Below, in pieces: positions 33,849 to 41,761 of a stretch of DNA of 54,820 bases; position 1 is the first letter of the stretch; each line of letters opens with the position of its first letter. The position numbers and the translations under genes were made by a program. Under the pieces are notes generated by a model that had not been told where the DNA came from, did not search any database, and was given only the letters and a program-made list of their open reading frames with translations. This DNA is from SAR202 cluster bacterium (GTDB taxonomy: Bacteria; Chloroflexota; Dehalococcoidia; Lucifugimonadales; VXLM01), in assembly GCA_022448725.1 (NCBI GenBank), contig JAKUTR010000016.1, positions 1 through 54,820 of the forward strand, in the 5' to 3' direction.

Positions 33849-35273
33849 GTGAAACAATTCATCCCTCCATTTAGAGCCCAACGCCGCTTTGGTATTCCCC
33901 ACGTGAAATGGGCACGAGCTCTATCTACAAAGATCCATCGGCCCCTCCCATCAGTTACCTCACCATATTTCCCAGTGGCCTTATTAGGGATTGTGATTTT
34001 AGTGTCAACACTATTACTACTAATGCCCTTCTCCAACACAAGTGGTGGATTTACCCCTCCATTGAGCGCCATCTTCGCAGCCACATCTGCCGCCACTTTG
34101 ACTGGCCTCGATACCCAAGAAGCCATAGGCTTCTGGACTAAGCCAGGGGAGTTAATCTTAATTGCGGTTATGGGTATTGCTGGTATCGGTTCCATGACGT
34201 TTGCGTGCTTTTTTATCTCGCGCATGGGGCACGTTAGCAACCTAACTACCCTAACGGCTGGAAGCGCGCTACCCGCTAATCAAACTCAACTATTTAGGCA
34301 AATCTTTCTTAGAATCGTGACTTTCGCTTTAGTAGTCCAAGTTATTGGGTTCGTCGCATTGCTAGTCCGGCTATCCTTCGAATTCGAACCCCTCGACGCT
34401 AGCTGGTATGCACTCTACACCACTGTTTCTGGTTTCAACAATGGGGGATTTATATCTCTTACAAACAGCAACGAACTGGTACCACTGCTCTCGGATCTGC
34501 CACTTCTAGGTCTGATTACAGCACTGATACTCACAGGGGCATTGGGATGGTGGACGTTGTCAGATGTTTGGCACAGTCGTCGTTGGCGCAAGTTACAACT
34601 TAACTCTAAGCTCGTTTTAATCGCAACAGCGGCACTCGTCGTAATAGGATCTGCGGGGTATCTCTTAACAGAGTTCACCAATGGGGATACCATCGCCTAT
34701 CTTCCTATAGAACAAAAAATCATGGTCTCAATCTTTGAAGCAACCAGCAGTCGAACGGCCGGGCTAACATCTGTTGGTTTTGAAGATGCAAGGCAAGGAA
34801 CCCAGATTTTGTTCACTGCCCTGATGTTCATAGGTGGGGCCGCTGGATCAGTCGCTGGAGGGATTAAAGTCGGTACTCTAGCGATAATAATCATGGCTAT
34901 TTTCACGACCATTCGCAGGAAGACCAAGCTGTCCCCTCTTGAACGTGAAATCCCAGATACTCTTGTCACGAAAGCCCTATCGATTGTGCTTACCGCTATA
35001 GCCTTCACAATCTGCACAACAATCCTTCTCTCAATAACGGAGGCATCGTCAGAATTAGAGTTCAGTGACATCATTTTTGAGAATGTCTCCGCAATCAGTA
35101 CAGCTGGCTTGAGCACAGGCAACACAGCAGATTTTTCAAACCTAGGCCAAATAATCTTGATGGTTTCAATGGTCATCGGCAGGTTAGGTCTACTGATACT
35201 TGTAATGCGTCTGACCACCTATCGCCGGCCATACCTGTACCGCTCAGTAACGGAGCGGGTTACAATAGGTTAA
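33849..35273 (+). CDS. trkH: TrkH-type potassium uptake channel/transporter
   Basis: This 474-residue membrane protein is the K+-translocating subunit of a Trk/Ktr system. Its four pore-loop repeats each carry the filter glycine region: SAATLTGLDTQ, TTVSGFNNGGF, ATSSRTAGLTSVGF and AISTAGLSTGNT. Eight or more membrane helices surround them, and the arrangement is that of KtrB/TrkH. A GTG start at 33849 is used, with only a weak ribosome site. It may be coupled to a four-codon frame that ends just upstream. TrkA-type regulators and a UspA protein follow on the same strand. Confidence 0.93.
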   Translation: MKQFIPPFRAQRRFGIPHVKWARALSTKIHRPLPSVTSPYFPVALLGIVILVSTLLLLMPFSNTSGGFTPPLSAIFAATSAATLTGLDTQEAIGFWTKPGELILIAVMGIAGIGSMTFACFFISRMGHVSNLTTLTAGSALPANQTQLFRQIFLRIVTFALVVQVIGFVALLVRLSFEFEPLDASWYALYTTVSGFNNGGFISLTNSNELVPLLSDLPLLGLITALILTGALGWWTLSDVWHSRRWRKLQLNSKLVLIATAALVVIGSAGYLLTEFTNGDTIAYLPIEQKIMVSIFEATSSRTAGLTSVGFEDARQGTQILFTALMFIGGAAGSVAGGIKVGTLAIIIMAIFTTIRRKTKLSPLEREIPDTLVTKALSIVLTAIAFTICTTILLSITEASSELEFSDIIFENVSAISTAGLSTGNTADFSNLGQIILMVSMVIGRLGLLILVMRLTTYRRPYLYRSVTERVTIG

Positions 35274-35327
35274 TGGGGTAGGTATAGGCCATTGAGTCTA
35301 ACAAGCTATTTCTGAGGTAGAACCACC

Positions 35328-35984
35328 ATGAATCAACAGGTAGTCGTAATCGGGCTGGGACGATTTGGATCAAGCGTTGCGAAAGCCTTGTACAACCTAG
35401 GTCACGAGGTGCTTGCCATCGATAAGAATGAAGATCGGGTTCAGAGCATGATGGGACAGGTCAGCTTCCCTGTCACTGGTGACGCATCGAATGAGGCCGT
35501 ACTTCGTGAGCTTGGCGTTGATAAATACGATGCTGCTGTCGTCGCCGTCGGTACAGATATCGTAGCGAGCGTTCTATCGACCGTAGTTCTGAAAAATATG
35601 GACGTCCCTTATGTCGTAGCTAGAGCGGAAGACGACCTCCATGGCAACACTCTTGAGCGGATTGGAGCCGACAAAGTGGTCCACGCTGAGTCTGAAATGG
35701 GAGTAAGACTCGCCCACGGCTTGTTCAATCCAAACGTACAGGAGTACCTCGGACTAGCTCCTGAATATGGCCTTAGCCGAATACGCGCGCCTCAATCGTT
35801 CGACGGTAAAACTTTACGGGATCTCGGATTCTCTAGCCCGCGCGATAAATACGGCCTTGCTGCTATGGCAATACTTCACGGGCGTGAGGTCACTCTAAAC
35901 CCCGATATTGATGAGTCCATCAAAGCTGGAGATGTATTAATTCTCGCCGGTAAGGACGAGCTACTTGACAAGCTCCCCTCTTAG
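35328..35984 (+). CDS. trkA: TrkA/KtrA-type potassium uptake regulator (RCK protein)
   Basis: A 218-residue RCK protein that binds NAD(H) or ATP/ADP on the cytoplasmic side of TrkH and gates it. The N-terminal nucleotide motif is VIGLGRFGSSVA, the RCK-N domain continues through FPVTGDASNEAVLRELG, and the RCK-C domain occupies about residues 135-218 (LSRIRAPQSFDGKTLRDLGF, GDVLILAGKDELL). Length equals KtrA. It is 54 bases after trkH, preceded by GAGGTAG. It is the most complete RCK protein of the operon and the best candidate for the main gating subunit. Confidence 0.94.
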   Translation: MNQQVVVIGLGRFGSSVAKALYNLGHEVLAIDKNEDRVQSMMGQVSFPVTGDASNEAVLRELGVDKYDAAVVAVGTDIVASVLSTVVLKNMDVPYVVARAEDDLHGNTLERIGADKVVHAESEMGVRLAHGLFNPNVQEYLGLAPEYGLSRIRAPQSFDGKTLRDLGFSSPRDKYGLAAMAILHGREVTLNPDIDESIKAGDVLILAGKDELLDKLPS

Positions 35985-36002
35985 ATACTCATTGGACTAC
36001 AA

Positions 36003-36473
36003 GTGAGAAGATCGAAGTCGTCCAAATCTAACCGCTTTGGGCTAGGGTCCGTGTTGGCACCAGTGGTGGGTAACGCAACTGATGTGGACACTGTGAACAT
36101 GGCCTGCAAACTTGCAAATGATGCGAATGGCATCGTGCACATTATCTACGTTATAGAGGTCCCGCGTGAGCATCCCGTTGATACTGAACAACATGAATCG
36201 ACTGCTCGAGGGGAGGAAATCCTCGATGAAATGGAAGCTCTTGCTAAGCTCTCTAAATGCACGGCCGAAGCTGAACTACTACAGGCCCGAAAGGCAGGCC
36301 TAGCAATCGTACATGAAGCTGTCGACAAACAAGTTGATGCAATAGTCTTAGGAACAACGTATAAACATTCTTATGGTGCCTTTACACTGGGCGAGACCAT
36401 TCCTTACGTCCTACAACACGCTCCCTGCCGAGTCATAATCATGCGATTGGGTACGAACGGTAGAGAACAATGA
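36003..36473 (+). CDS. UspA-family universal stress protein
   Basis: This 156-residue single-domain protein has the Usp fold. It starts with VLAPVVGNATDVDTVNMACKL, and ends with DAIVLGTTYKHSYGAFTLGET and VLQHAPCRVIIMR. The usual ATP-binding GxxGxxxxxxG(S/T) loop is partly kept (LGTTYKHSYGAFTLGET), so nucleotide binding is possible but not certain. A GTG at 36003 starts it 18 bases after trkA, and its stop overlaps the next gene by four bases (ATGA). Usp domains commonly modulate transporters, so control of TrkH activity is a reasonable inference. Confidence 0.88.
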   Translation: MRRSKSSKSNRFGLGSVLAPVVGNATDVDTVNMACKLANDANGIVHIIYVIEVPREHPVDTEQHESTARGEEILDEMEALAKLSKCTAEAELLQARKAGLAIVHEAVDKQVDAIVLGTTYKHSYGAFTLGETIPYVLQHAPCRVIIMRLGTNGREQ

Positions 36474-36919
36474 GTATGTCGCAGATCACTCGGCCGTTGA
36501 TGGGACCAAAGAATGCCATCATCATAGGCTGCAACATACTCAGTTCATCACTAGCATCATCCCTAGTAGAGCAAGGAGACAAAGTGTATGTGCTCGATCC
36601 AGACGACCATACGTTTGACTGGCTTGAGGAAGCAAAAGTGGAATCACAGCGTATCGTGCCTATCGTTGGAGACGGTAGCTCACGTAAGGATTTAGAACGT
36701 GCTAACGCCTCTGACACAGACCTTCTACTAGCGCTTTCCGAAGATGACATACATAACGCTTTAGTTGCCCAAATAGCTAAGCACACTTACCAAACACGTA
36801 TCGTGGTTTGCCGGATTGATGACCGAAAGCTACATGAGATGTACACCGCAATCGGGGTACACGCAATAAACACGGCGGATATATCTAGCGAGTTGTTTTT
36901 GGGCACAGCAGGTAACTAG
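36470..36919 (+). CDS. RCK-N (TrkA N-terminal) domain protein with degenerate glycine motif
   Basis: This 149-residue protein contains only a TrkA-N/RCK-N domain, without the RCK-C half. The nucleotide loop reads IIIGCNILSSSLASSL, so two of the three glycines of GxGxxG are replaced. VYVLDPDDHTFDWL and VPIVGDGSSRKDLERANASD match the domain otherwise. It overlaps the uspA gene by four bases (ATGA) and ends one base before the next trkA gene. Loss of the glycines suggests a structural or regulatory subunit that may not bind nucleotide. Confidence 0.87.
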   Translation: MSMSQITRPLMGPKNAIIIGCNILSSSLASSLVEQGDKVYVLDPDDHTFDWLEEAKVESQRIVPIVGDGSSRKDLERANASDTDLLLALSEDDIHNALVAQIAKHTYQTRIVVCRIDDRKLHEMYTAIGVHAINTADISSELFLGTAGN

Positions 36920-36920
36920 T

Positions 36921-37601
36921 ATGCATACCATTGTCGTAGGAGGTGAGAAAATCGGGGTATCAATTGGCGAGTGGTTGGTGTCTGAGGGGCACGAAATTGC
37001 CGTCATAGACTTTGATAAAGATGCCTGCGTAAACATAGATGAAGCGTTAGGTTCTGTCTCTGTCTTCGGAGTACGTATGAACGTAAACGCCTTACAGAAG
37101 GCTGGTGCCGAACGGGCTGATGTGGTAATTGCAACTACCACTCGCGACGACGTTAACTTAGCAGCATGTCAAATTGCGAAGCAGATGTACCAAGTTCCTC
37201 GAACAATTTCGATTGTCAATGACCAAGACAACGCCGACTTGTTTGACTCTCTAGGAATCGACCTTATCGTTAATTTAACAAACTTGCTTACTAGCCAAAT
37301 ACAAGAAGGGATCACATCTAACCTGGTTACCCAACTGATGCCAATATCTGGGACAGGAAACGAAAAATCTTTACTAACACTACGGGTTCCGCGTGAATAC
37401 AGTAACTCGGCGTTGCCTTTGAAATCACTACCTATATCTGAAGGGGCTGCCGTCACACTAGTTATCAGGCGAGATGGAACCGTTTCATTCCCTGATGAAA
37501 CGATCATGCTTCAAGCTGGAGATGAGGTACTCTTGATAGGATCGGATGTTGTTGAGAGGGAGCTGAGGGACTTCGTCGCCCGCGGCCCTACTATAATCTA
37601 A
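36921..37601 (+). CDS. TrkA-family potassium uptake protein (second full RCK protein)
   Basis: A 226-residue protein with RCK-N and RCK-C domains. Its start TIVVGGEKIGVSIGEWL keeps the spacing of the nucleotide loop (GGEKIG). VFGVRMNVNALQKAGAERAD follows, and the C-terminal part (residues about 140-226, ending DEVLLIGSDVVERELRDFV) is an RCK-C fold. It begins one base after the previous gene, so it is translated with it. It probably forms a hetero-oligomeric ring with the other RCK proteins of the operon. Confidence 0.92.
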   Translation: MHTIVVGGEKIGVSIGEWLVSEGHEIAVIDFDKDACVNIDEALGSVSVFGVRMNVNALQKAGAERADVVIATTTRDDVNLAACQIAKQMYQVPRTISIVNDQDNADLFDSLGIDLIVNLTNLLTSQIQEGITSNLVTQLMPISGTGNEKSLLTLRVPREYSNSALPLKSLPISEGAAVTLVIRRDGTVSFPDETIMLQAGDEVLLIGSDVVERELRDFVARGPTII

Positions 37602-37672
37602 CGTTGTTCCAGTTATTCTCAGTGCCGGGATCTCTACCGATCATAAACACTCTCAAGCGAACCGCCGACCGA

Positions 37673-37996
37673 CTAGACTGTGTCCGAAGCCTTTTCGGAA
37701 ACGTCGCCGCCTCTCACATAGGTGATTCGGTCCTCTGAGGGCTCTATACGTTCAAGAAGCGCATCCATGGCAGTATTTACCTGATCGCGCACACTCTCCA
37801 TGGTTGGAGCGATATTTGCATTGATCTGTGCTGCGATTTCCTCTGCCCGGCTACGCAGCAATTCACTCTGTCCAACAAGGTCCGCACGAGTCTCTTCCCC
37901 AGGCTTCGGGGCAAGAAGCATACCTACGACACCACCCACAAGACCACCTAGCAGGAAACCAGACACGAACGAGAGACCACTATCATTCTCTGCCAT
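37673..37996 (-). CDS. YtxH-domain membrane protein
   Basis: This 107-residue protein has a glycine-rich membrane helix (GFLLGGLVGGVVGMLLAPKPG) followed by an amphipathic, charged helix, the pattern of YtxH/gas-vesicle-like small stress proteins. The frame is open from an ATG at 38002, but GGAGG (38003-38007) touches that codon, so the ATG at 37996, six bases farther on, is preferred. Its function is not established in general. It follows another small membrane protein gene on the same strand. Confidence 0.85.
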   Translation of the reverse strand: MAENDSGLSFVSGFLLGGLVGGVVGMLLAPKPGEETRADLVGQSELLRSRAEEIAAQINANIAPTMESVRDQVNTAMDALLERIEPSEDRITYVRGGDVSEKASDTV

Positions 37997-38026
37997 TGTC
38001 ATCCTCCATAGGTCAACATAACCGGT

Positions 38027-38314
38027 CTAGGGGGCACGCGAACCTCTTACAAGGGATGCGAGCATTTTCCCCACTGCGTAGACAAAGCCTGTTCCTGAAT
38101 CCTTAGGCTCACTAAACCTATCAGAGATAGCACTCGCAACTTCCTGGGTACTAATAAGGGTGTTATCGATGGAGCGGAAGATACTCGACAATTTCCGGTA
38201 TACGAAAAATCCTGCAACTAAAACAAAGAGAGCCGTCCCGATGACGACAAGGTCGCGAATCAATGCGACTATATCACGAGCACCAGAGGAGATATCGACG
38301 AAAAAATCCAGCAC
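38027..38314 (-). CDS. Small membrane protein of unknown function
   Basis: I do not recognise this 95-residue protein. It has a short N-terminal segment, one membrane helix (DLVVIGTALFVLVAGFFVY) and a polar helical tail. The frame is open from a TTG at 38386, but AGGGGGA at 38324-38330 lies nine bases before the GTG at 38314, and a probable promoter covers the region between, so GTG 38314 is my start. It is followed by the YtxH gene after 30 bases. The two small membrane proteins probably form a unit and may work together at the membrane. Confidence 0.7.
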   Translation of the reverse strand: MLDFFVDISSGARDIVALIRDLVVIGTALFVLVAGFFVYRKLSSIFRSIDNTLISTQEVASAISDRFSEPKDSGTGFVYAVGKMLASLVRGSRAP

Positions 38315-38345
38315 TTCGTCCGGTCCCCCTAAACGATCTAGAATA

Positions 38346-38375
38346 ATCGTAGCATGGGCGTCGCGACGCCTGCAA
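38346..38375 (-). promoter_or_regulatory. Possible promoter with palindrome in its spacer
   Basis: On the minus strand TTGCAG (38375-38370) and TACGAT (38351-38346) are spaced by 18 bases. A perfect 14-base palindrome, GGCGTCGCGACGCC (38357-38370), fills most of the spacer, where an activator or repressor could bind. It would drive the two small membrane protein genes. Confidence 0.4.
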
Positions 38376-38391
38376 TCGATTGTCAAGAAGA

Positions 38392-39393
38392 CTATGGCTG
38401 TATAAGAATCCTCACTGCCCCATCTGAATCCTTCCGCTGAGTCACGATGCTGTGGTCACCATCCTCTGCCCAAACAACGACATCGTATGTGCTGAGAACG
38501 TCAGGCATGATAACTTCTACAAATGACTCTGGATCTCCGAAGACCTGGTCGGTTAGTTCGGAAAGAATGCTAGCGCAAGTTTTCCCAGTTCCGTCTATCA
38601 CAACCCATCCACCTACATGGTCTCCACTGTTCTTGTTCGTGCCGTTCGGAGTATTGGGGTGTGTACCGTCGTGCACATTAATCTCTCCAGACTGACGCAT
38701 CTCCAACTGCTGCTTAAACTGCTCCACTGCCTCCCAATGCACCCCATCACTGCGGTCACCCTTTGAACAAACTGCGCCCCTAACACCCACTATATCGGGG
38801 TTTATTCGAGCGAGTTCGTCTAGGTTGTCAAGCTTGAGATGACCAGACAGTGCAGTACTCATCCCCATCTTCTTGCTTTCGAAAACCATTCCCTTTAATT
38901 CGGGCTCAGGGATAAAGTCAAAGAGGTTACGCCCGTCTTTGGTAAGAGTATCGATTAACCAGCCATCGCACTCAGTCTCCTGAGCCAGTTTCACCATTAG
39001 TCTTGGTTCAAGACCTTCGTAGAGTATGTTGTCAGCAAATAATGAACCTATAAGTTTGGTATCCGTACCTGCCAGCGCTTCTTTAGAGGCATGAAGGATT
39101 TCCTTGGCTAATTCGTATTCATGATTCATAAAACCAACTTTGACAGATGTTGCTCCTATTTGTCCTGCAGCGTAAACCGCCATCGCTACCGTACCCACTT
39201 GGTTAGGGACAACCCCAAGTGTAACGCTGGCGTGATGCGGTTCCGGAATTGCCTCTCTTACTTGCCTGACAACCCACGGGCTTGCGGAGCCTACCAGTGC
39301 CTCTTGCAAATTCTTCACATCAACAATGTCCGCTCCCCCTTTCAGAGCCTGCAATGCTTCATCGAGGTTTTGGACACTAACCATTAAAATCAT
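38392..39393 (-). CDS. MfnB-like (DUF556) synthase fused to a TusA-like domain
   Basis: Residues 1-235 of this 333-residue protein match (5-formylfuran-3-yl)methyl phosphate synthase, MfnB, of methanofuran synthesis, which makes a furan from two triose phosphates. The start MVSVQNLDEALQALKGGAD leads to K27 in DIVDVKN, and K85 in TSVKVGF. Both are at the positions of lysines I remember as catalytic in the archaeal enzyme. A polar linker (about 236-260) leads to a C-terminal segment of some 70 residues. There DGTGKTCASILSEL with C273 and the later DVVVWAEDGDHSIV resemble TusA sulfur-carrier domains, although the usual CPxP is CASI. The downstream small membrane genes are unlikely partners. It follows a DapA-family gene by 15 bases. 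Confidence 0.82.
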   Translation of the reverse strand: MILMVSVQNLDEALQALKGGADIVDVKNLQEALVGSASPWVVRQVREAIPEPHHASVTLGVVPNQVGTVAMAVYAAGQIGATSVKVGFMNHEYELAKEILHASKEALAGTDTKLIGSLFADNILYEGLEPRLMVKLAQETECDGWLIDTLTKDGRNLFDFIPEPELKGMVFESKKMGMSTALSGHLKLDNLDELARINPDIVGVRGAVCSKGDRSDGVHWEAVEQFKQQLEMRQSGEINVHDGTHPNTPNGTNKNSGDHVGGWVVIDGTGKTCASILSELTDQVFGDPESFVEVIMPDVLSTYDVVVWAEDGDHSIVTQRKDSDGAVRILIQP

Positions 39394-39408
39394 AGTCTGG
39401 TAACCTGC

Positions 39409-40386
39409 TCACTCAGCGGCTTCGCCCTGTACATACGCTAACTCCATCTTTAGTCGCTGTTTGTCTTCCACTGATAAGTCTTCAAGGGGAGACCGTACAT
39501 GCCCGTGGGTCAACCCCATCAATTCTCCCCAATACTTACACATAGGTACTGGGAGTACGCCTCCGGCTCTCTTCACACTATACTGCCACCATTTGTCTGA
39601 TAACATCTTTATTGGGCGTATATGCTCATCATAGTAAGCATCATCGATGTGACCGGCTGTCGCACGATCAATGAACTGAACATAGTGATTCGCCCCTGGT
39701 CTGTCAAAGCGCCAATCAGACGTATTCGCAAACATTACTTGTTGCTGGAAGCCTAACTCACGTCCTTTGAACAGAACCCACTCATCGGGTGCACTAACGA
39801 TGACACGCTCACCGATCTCGCGGTGAGCATTTATAGTCAATTCCTGATCGAAACTCGCCTCCTTAACCCCCACGACGTTCGGAATCTCACACAGGTCGCG
39901 AAGACCTTCACTACTCATCACCAGACCAAATTGCGGAGAGTTGTAAAACATAATCGCCAAATTGGTGTGGTCAGCAAGCAAGCGAACAAACTCGATAACC
40001 TGACTCTCTTTCTTAGTAGCGAAATAAGGTGGCCCTACGACTAAAAGATCAAAACCCGTAGACTCTGCATGGGTGGCAAGGTGCAGGGTCTCTTTGGTAG
40101 AAGTATGGGTGACATGAGCTGCGGTTAACCAATTTCCTGATGCCTCATCTGAAACTACGTCGTAGATTTTAAGCCGCTCTTCTCGTGTGAGTGACCAAAA
40201 CTCCCCCATACCCCAAGTGCAACCTGCTCCGGTAGTTCCAAGACTACGTATATGACGGATATTACTTCGAAGTCCCTCTTCGTCGACTTGGTCATCAATA
40301 GTAAATGGAGTCATTATCGTACTCCACTCCCCTCGTAGATGAGCCCAAGCCCACTCTTGTGCCTCAGGTTTTTTGTACGTCGCCAT
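39409..40386 (-). CDS. Dihydrodipicolinate synthase/N-acetylneuraminate lyase family protein
   Basis: A 325-residue DapA-family aldolase/synthase. The Schiff-base lysine is K175 in VVGVKEASFD, with the catalytic tyrosine in MFYNSPQFG. The family GGTTGE loop is replaced by GAGCTWGMGEFWSLT, so lysine synthesis is unlikely and another pyruvate- or oxo-acid-dependent aldolase, lyase or dehydratase is more probable. A strong promoter lies at 40420-40448, about 34 bases before the ATG. The MfnB-TusA-like gene follows after 15 bases and is probably cotranscribed. Confidence 0.9.
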   Translation of the reverse strand: MATYKKPEAQEWAWAHLRGEWSTIMTPFTIDDQVDEEGLRSNIRHIRSLGTTGAGCTWGMGEFWSLTREERLKIYDVVSDEASGNWLTAAHVTHTSTKETLHLATHAESTGFDLLVVGPPYFATKKESQVIEFVRLLADHTNLAIMFYNSPQFGLVMSSEGLRDLCEIPNVVGVKEASFDQELTINAHREIGERVIVSAPDEWVLFKGRELGFQQQVMFANTSDWRFDRPGANHYVQFIDRATAGHIDDAYYDEHIRPIKMLSDKWWQYSVKRAGGVLPVPMCKYWGELMGLTHGHVRSPLEDLSVEDKQRLKMELAYVQGEAAE

Positions 40387-40419
40387 CCGAGCTCACGGAA
40401 AACGTCATATTCTAGTTTA

Positions 40420-40448
40420 ATTTTATATAGGGCTGAAAACAGTGTCAA
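40420..40448 (-). promoter_or_regulatory. Sigma-70 promoter for the DapA-family unit
   Basis: On the minus strand TTGACA (40448-40443) and TAAAAT (40425-40420) are spaced by exactly 17 bases. The predicted leader is about 27 bases. The opposite gene starts at 40655 and its promoter was not found in the remaining 200 bases. Confidence 0.68.
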
Positions 40449-40654
40449 ACAACTTTCACTTTCATATAAGTTACGTATTTACCGCATCATTGACTGACCT
40501 AGAGGGTACATGTAGGATACAGAGGAAAGACCTTTTAACTGGGTGTTCTACCTTTCAACAACCGTCCAACCCCTCCCCTTATCTAGGGGCACTATGAACT
40601 ACCGTTAAGCCCTGTACCTATGAACTTGAAACTTGCTCCAAGTGACAGACTATC

Positions 40655-41716
40655 TTGACTGATCAGTTAACACTTAGCGTTGTAGATCAGTCGCCAATGC
40701 GGCAAGGTAGCAGCGCAGCAGAATCGCTAACTGAGACAGTAGCATTAGCGCAAGCTACAGAGAGCTTCGGATACAAACGATATTGGGTTGCTGAGCATCA
40801 CAACTCGACATCGTTCACAGGTACCGCTCCAGAAATACTAATCGGCCAGATCGCTGCCAATACTAGTACGATTCGAGTGGGGAGTGGAGGTGTGATGCTT
40901 TCTCATTATTCTGCCTTGAAAGTAGCAGAACAATTTAGCATCCTAAACGCTTTTTACCCAGGCCGTATCGATTTGGGTGTGGGCCGTGCCCCAGGTAGTG
41001 ATCAAAAGACCGCGTTCGCTCTTACGTACCCAAGACCGCCCGCTGACGTGAACCGCTTTCCTCAAATGATCTCAGACTTACTCGCGTTCCTTGAAGATGA
41101 TCTCGAAGATGGACACCCTTTCAACGGCATCAAGGCACTTGCCGGACCGGTGCAGCCTGAGAGACCAGAAGTTTGGCTCCTTGGCTCAAGCGACTTCAGT
41201 GCACGGCTAGCGGCCCTTATGGGCCTACCGTTCGCGTTCGCTGACTTCTTCGGCACGACGGGAGAACATGGTCCCGCAGTGGCTCACCTATATCGCGAGC
41301 ATTTCAAACCATCGAAGTACTTGGAGGAACCAAAGGTCAATGTGACCTTGCAGGTGTTATGTGCCCCCACATCTGAGGAAGCGGAATTTATCACCTCAAG
41401 CCGGAACCTAAGTAAAGCAGGTCAGCACCTCAATCTTGGGAATGGTCTACTATCGCCAGAAAAAGCTTCTGTTTACCCAGTCCCCGACACCGCACAACAA
41501 TACATTGATAGTTTAAAACCAAACTATACAGACGGTAATCCCGATCAAGTGAAGCAGGGGATCATCGAGACAGCAGAACGCTATGGCACCAACGACGTCG
41601 GCATTGTAACCAACTGTTACTACTTCGAACATCGTGTCCGTTCCTACGAATTGTTAGCAGAGGCGTTTGGCATCATGCCAGAAAAGGTAGTGGGCACAGT
41701 AACGGCTAGTAAATAG
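40655..41716 (+). CDS. Luciferase-like (LLM class) flavin-dependent oxidoreductase
   Basis: This 353-residue protein matches the MsnO8/YhbW-type subgroup of luciferase-like monooxygenases, which use reduced FMN (or F420) to oxygenate or reduce substrates. SVVDQSPM at the start, RYWVAEHHNSTSFTGTAPEILIG (read in parts) and IDLGVGRAPGSDQ are characteristic. The TTG at 40655 is the chosen start; its ribosome site is weak. The aldo/keto reductase gene follows 45 bases downstream. FMN monooxygenase paralogues are numerous in SAR202 genomes. Substrate not known. Confidence 0.92.
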   Translation: MTDQLTLSVVDQSPMRQGSSAAESLTETVALAQATESFGYKRYWVAEHHNSTSFTGTAPEILIGQIAANTSTIRVGSGGVMLSHYSALKVAEQFSILNAFYPGRIDLGVGRAPGSDQKTAFALTYPRPPADVNRFPQMISDLLAFLEDDLEDGHPFNGIKALAGPVQPERPEVWLLGSSDFSARLAALMGLPFAFADFFGTTGEHGPAVAHLYREHFKPSKYLEEPKVNVTLQVLCAPTSEEAEFITSSRNLSKAGQHLNLGNGLLSPEKASVYPVPDTAQQYIDSLKPNYTDGNPDQVKQGIIETAERYGTNDVGIVTNCYYFEHRVRSYELLAEAFGIMPEKVVGTVTASK

Positions 41717-41761
41717 AGCGACGACACCGTACCCTAAATCTAACTTTCCTAAGGGACACTC

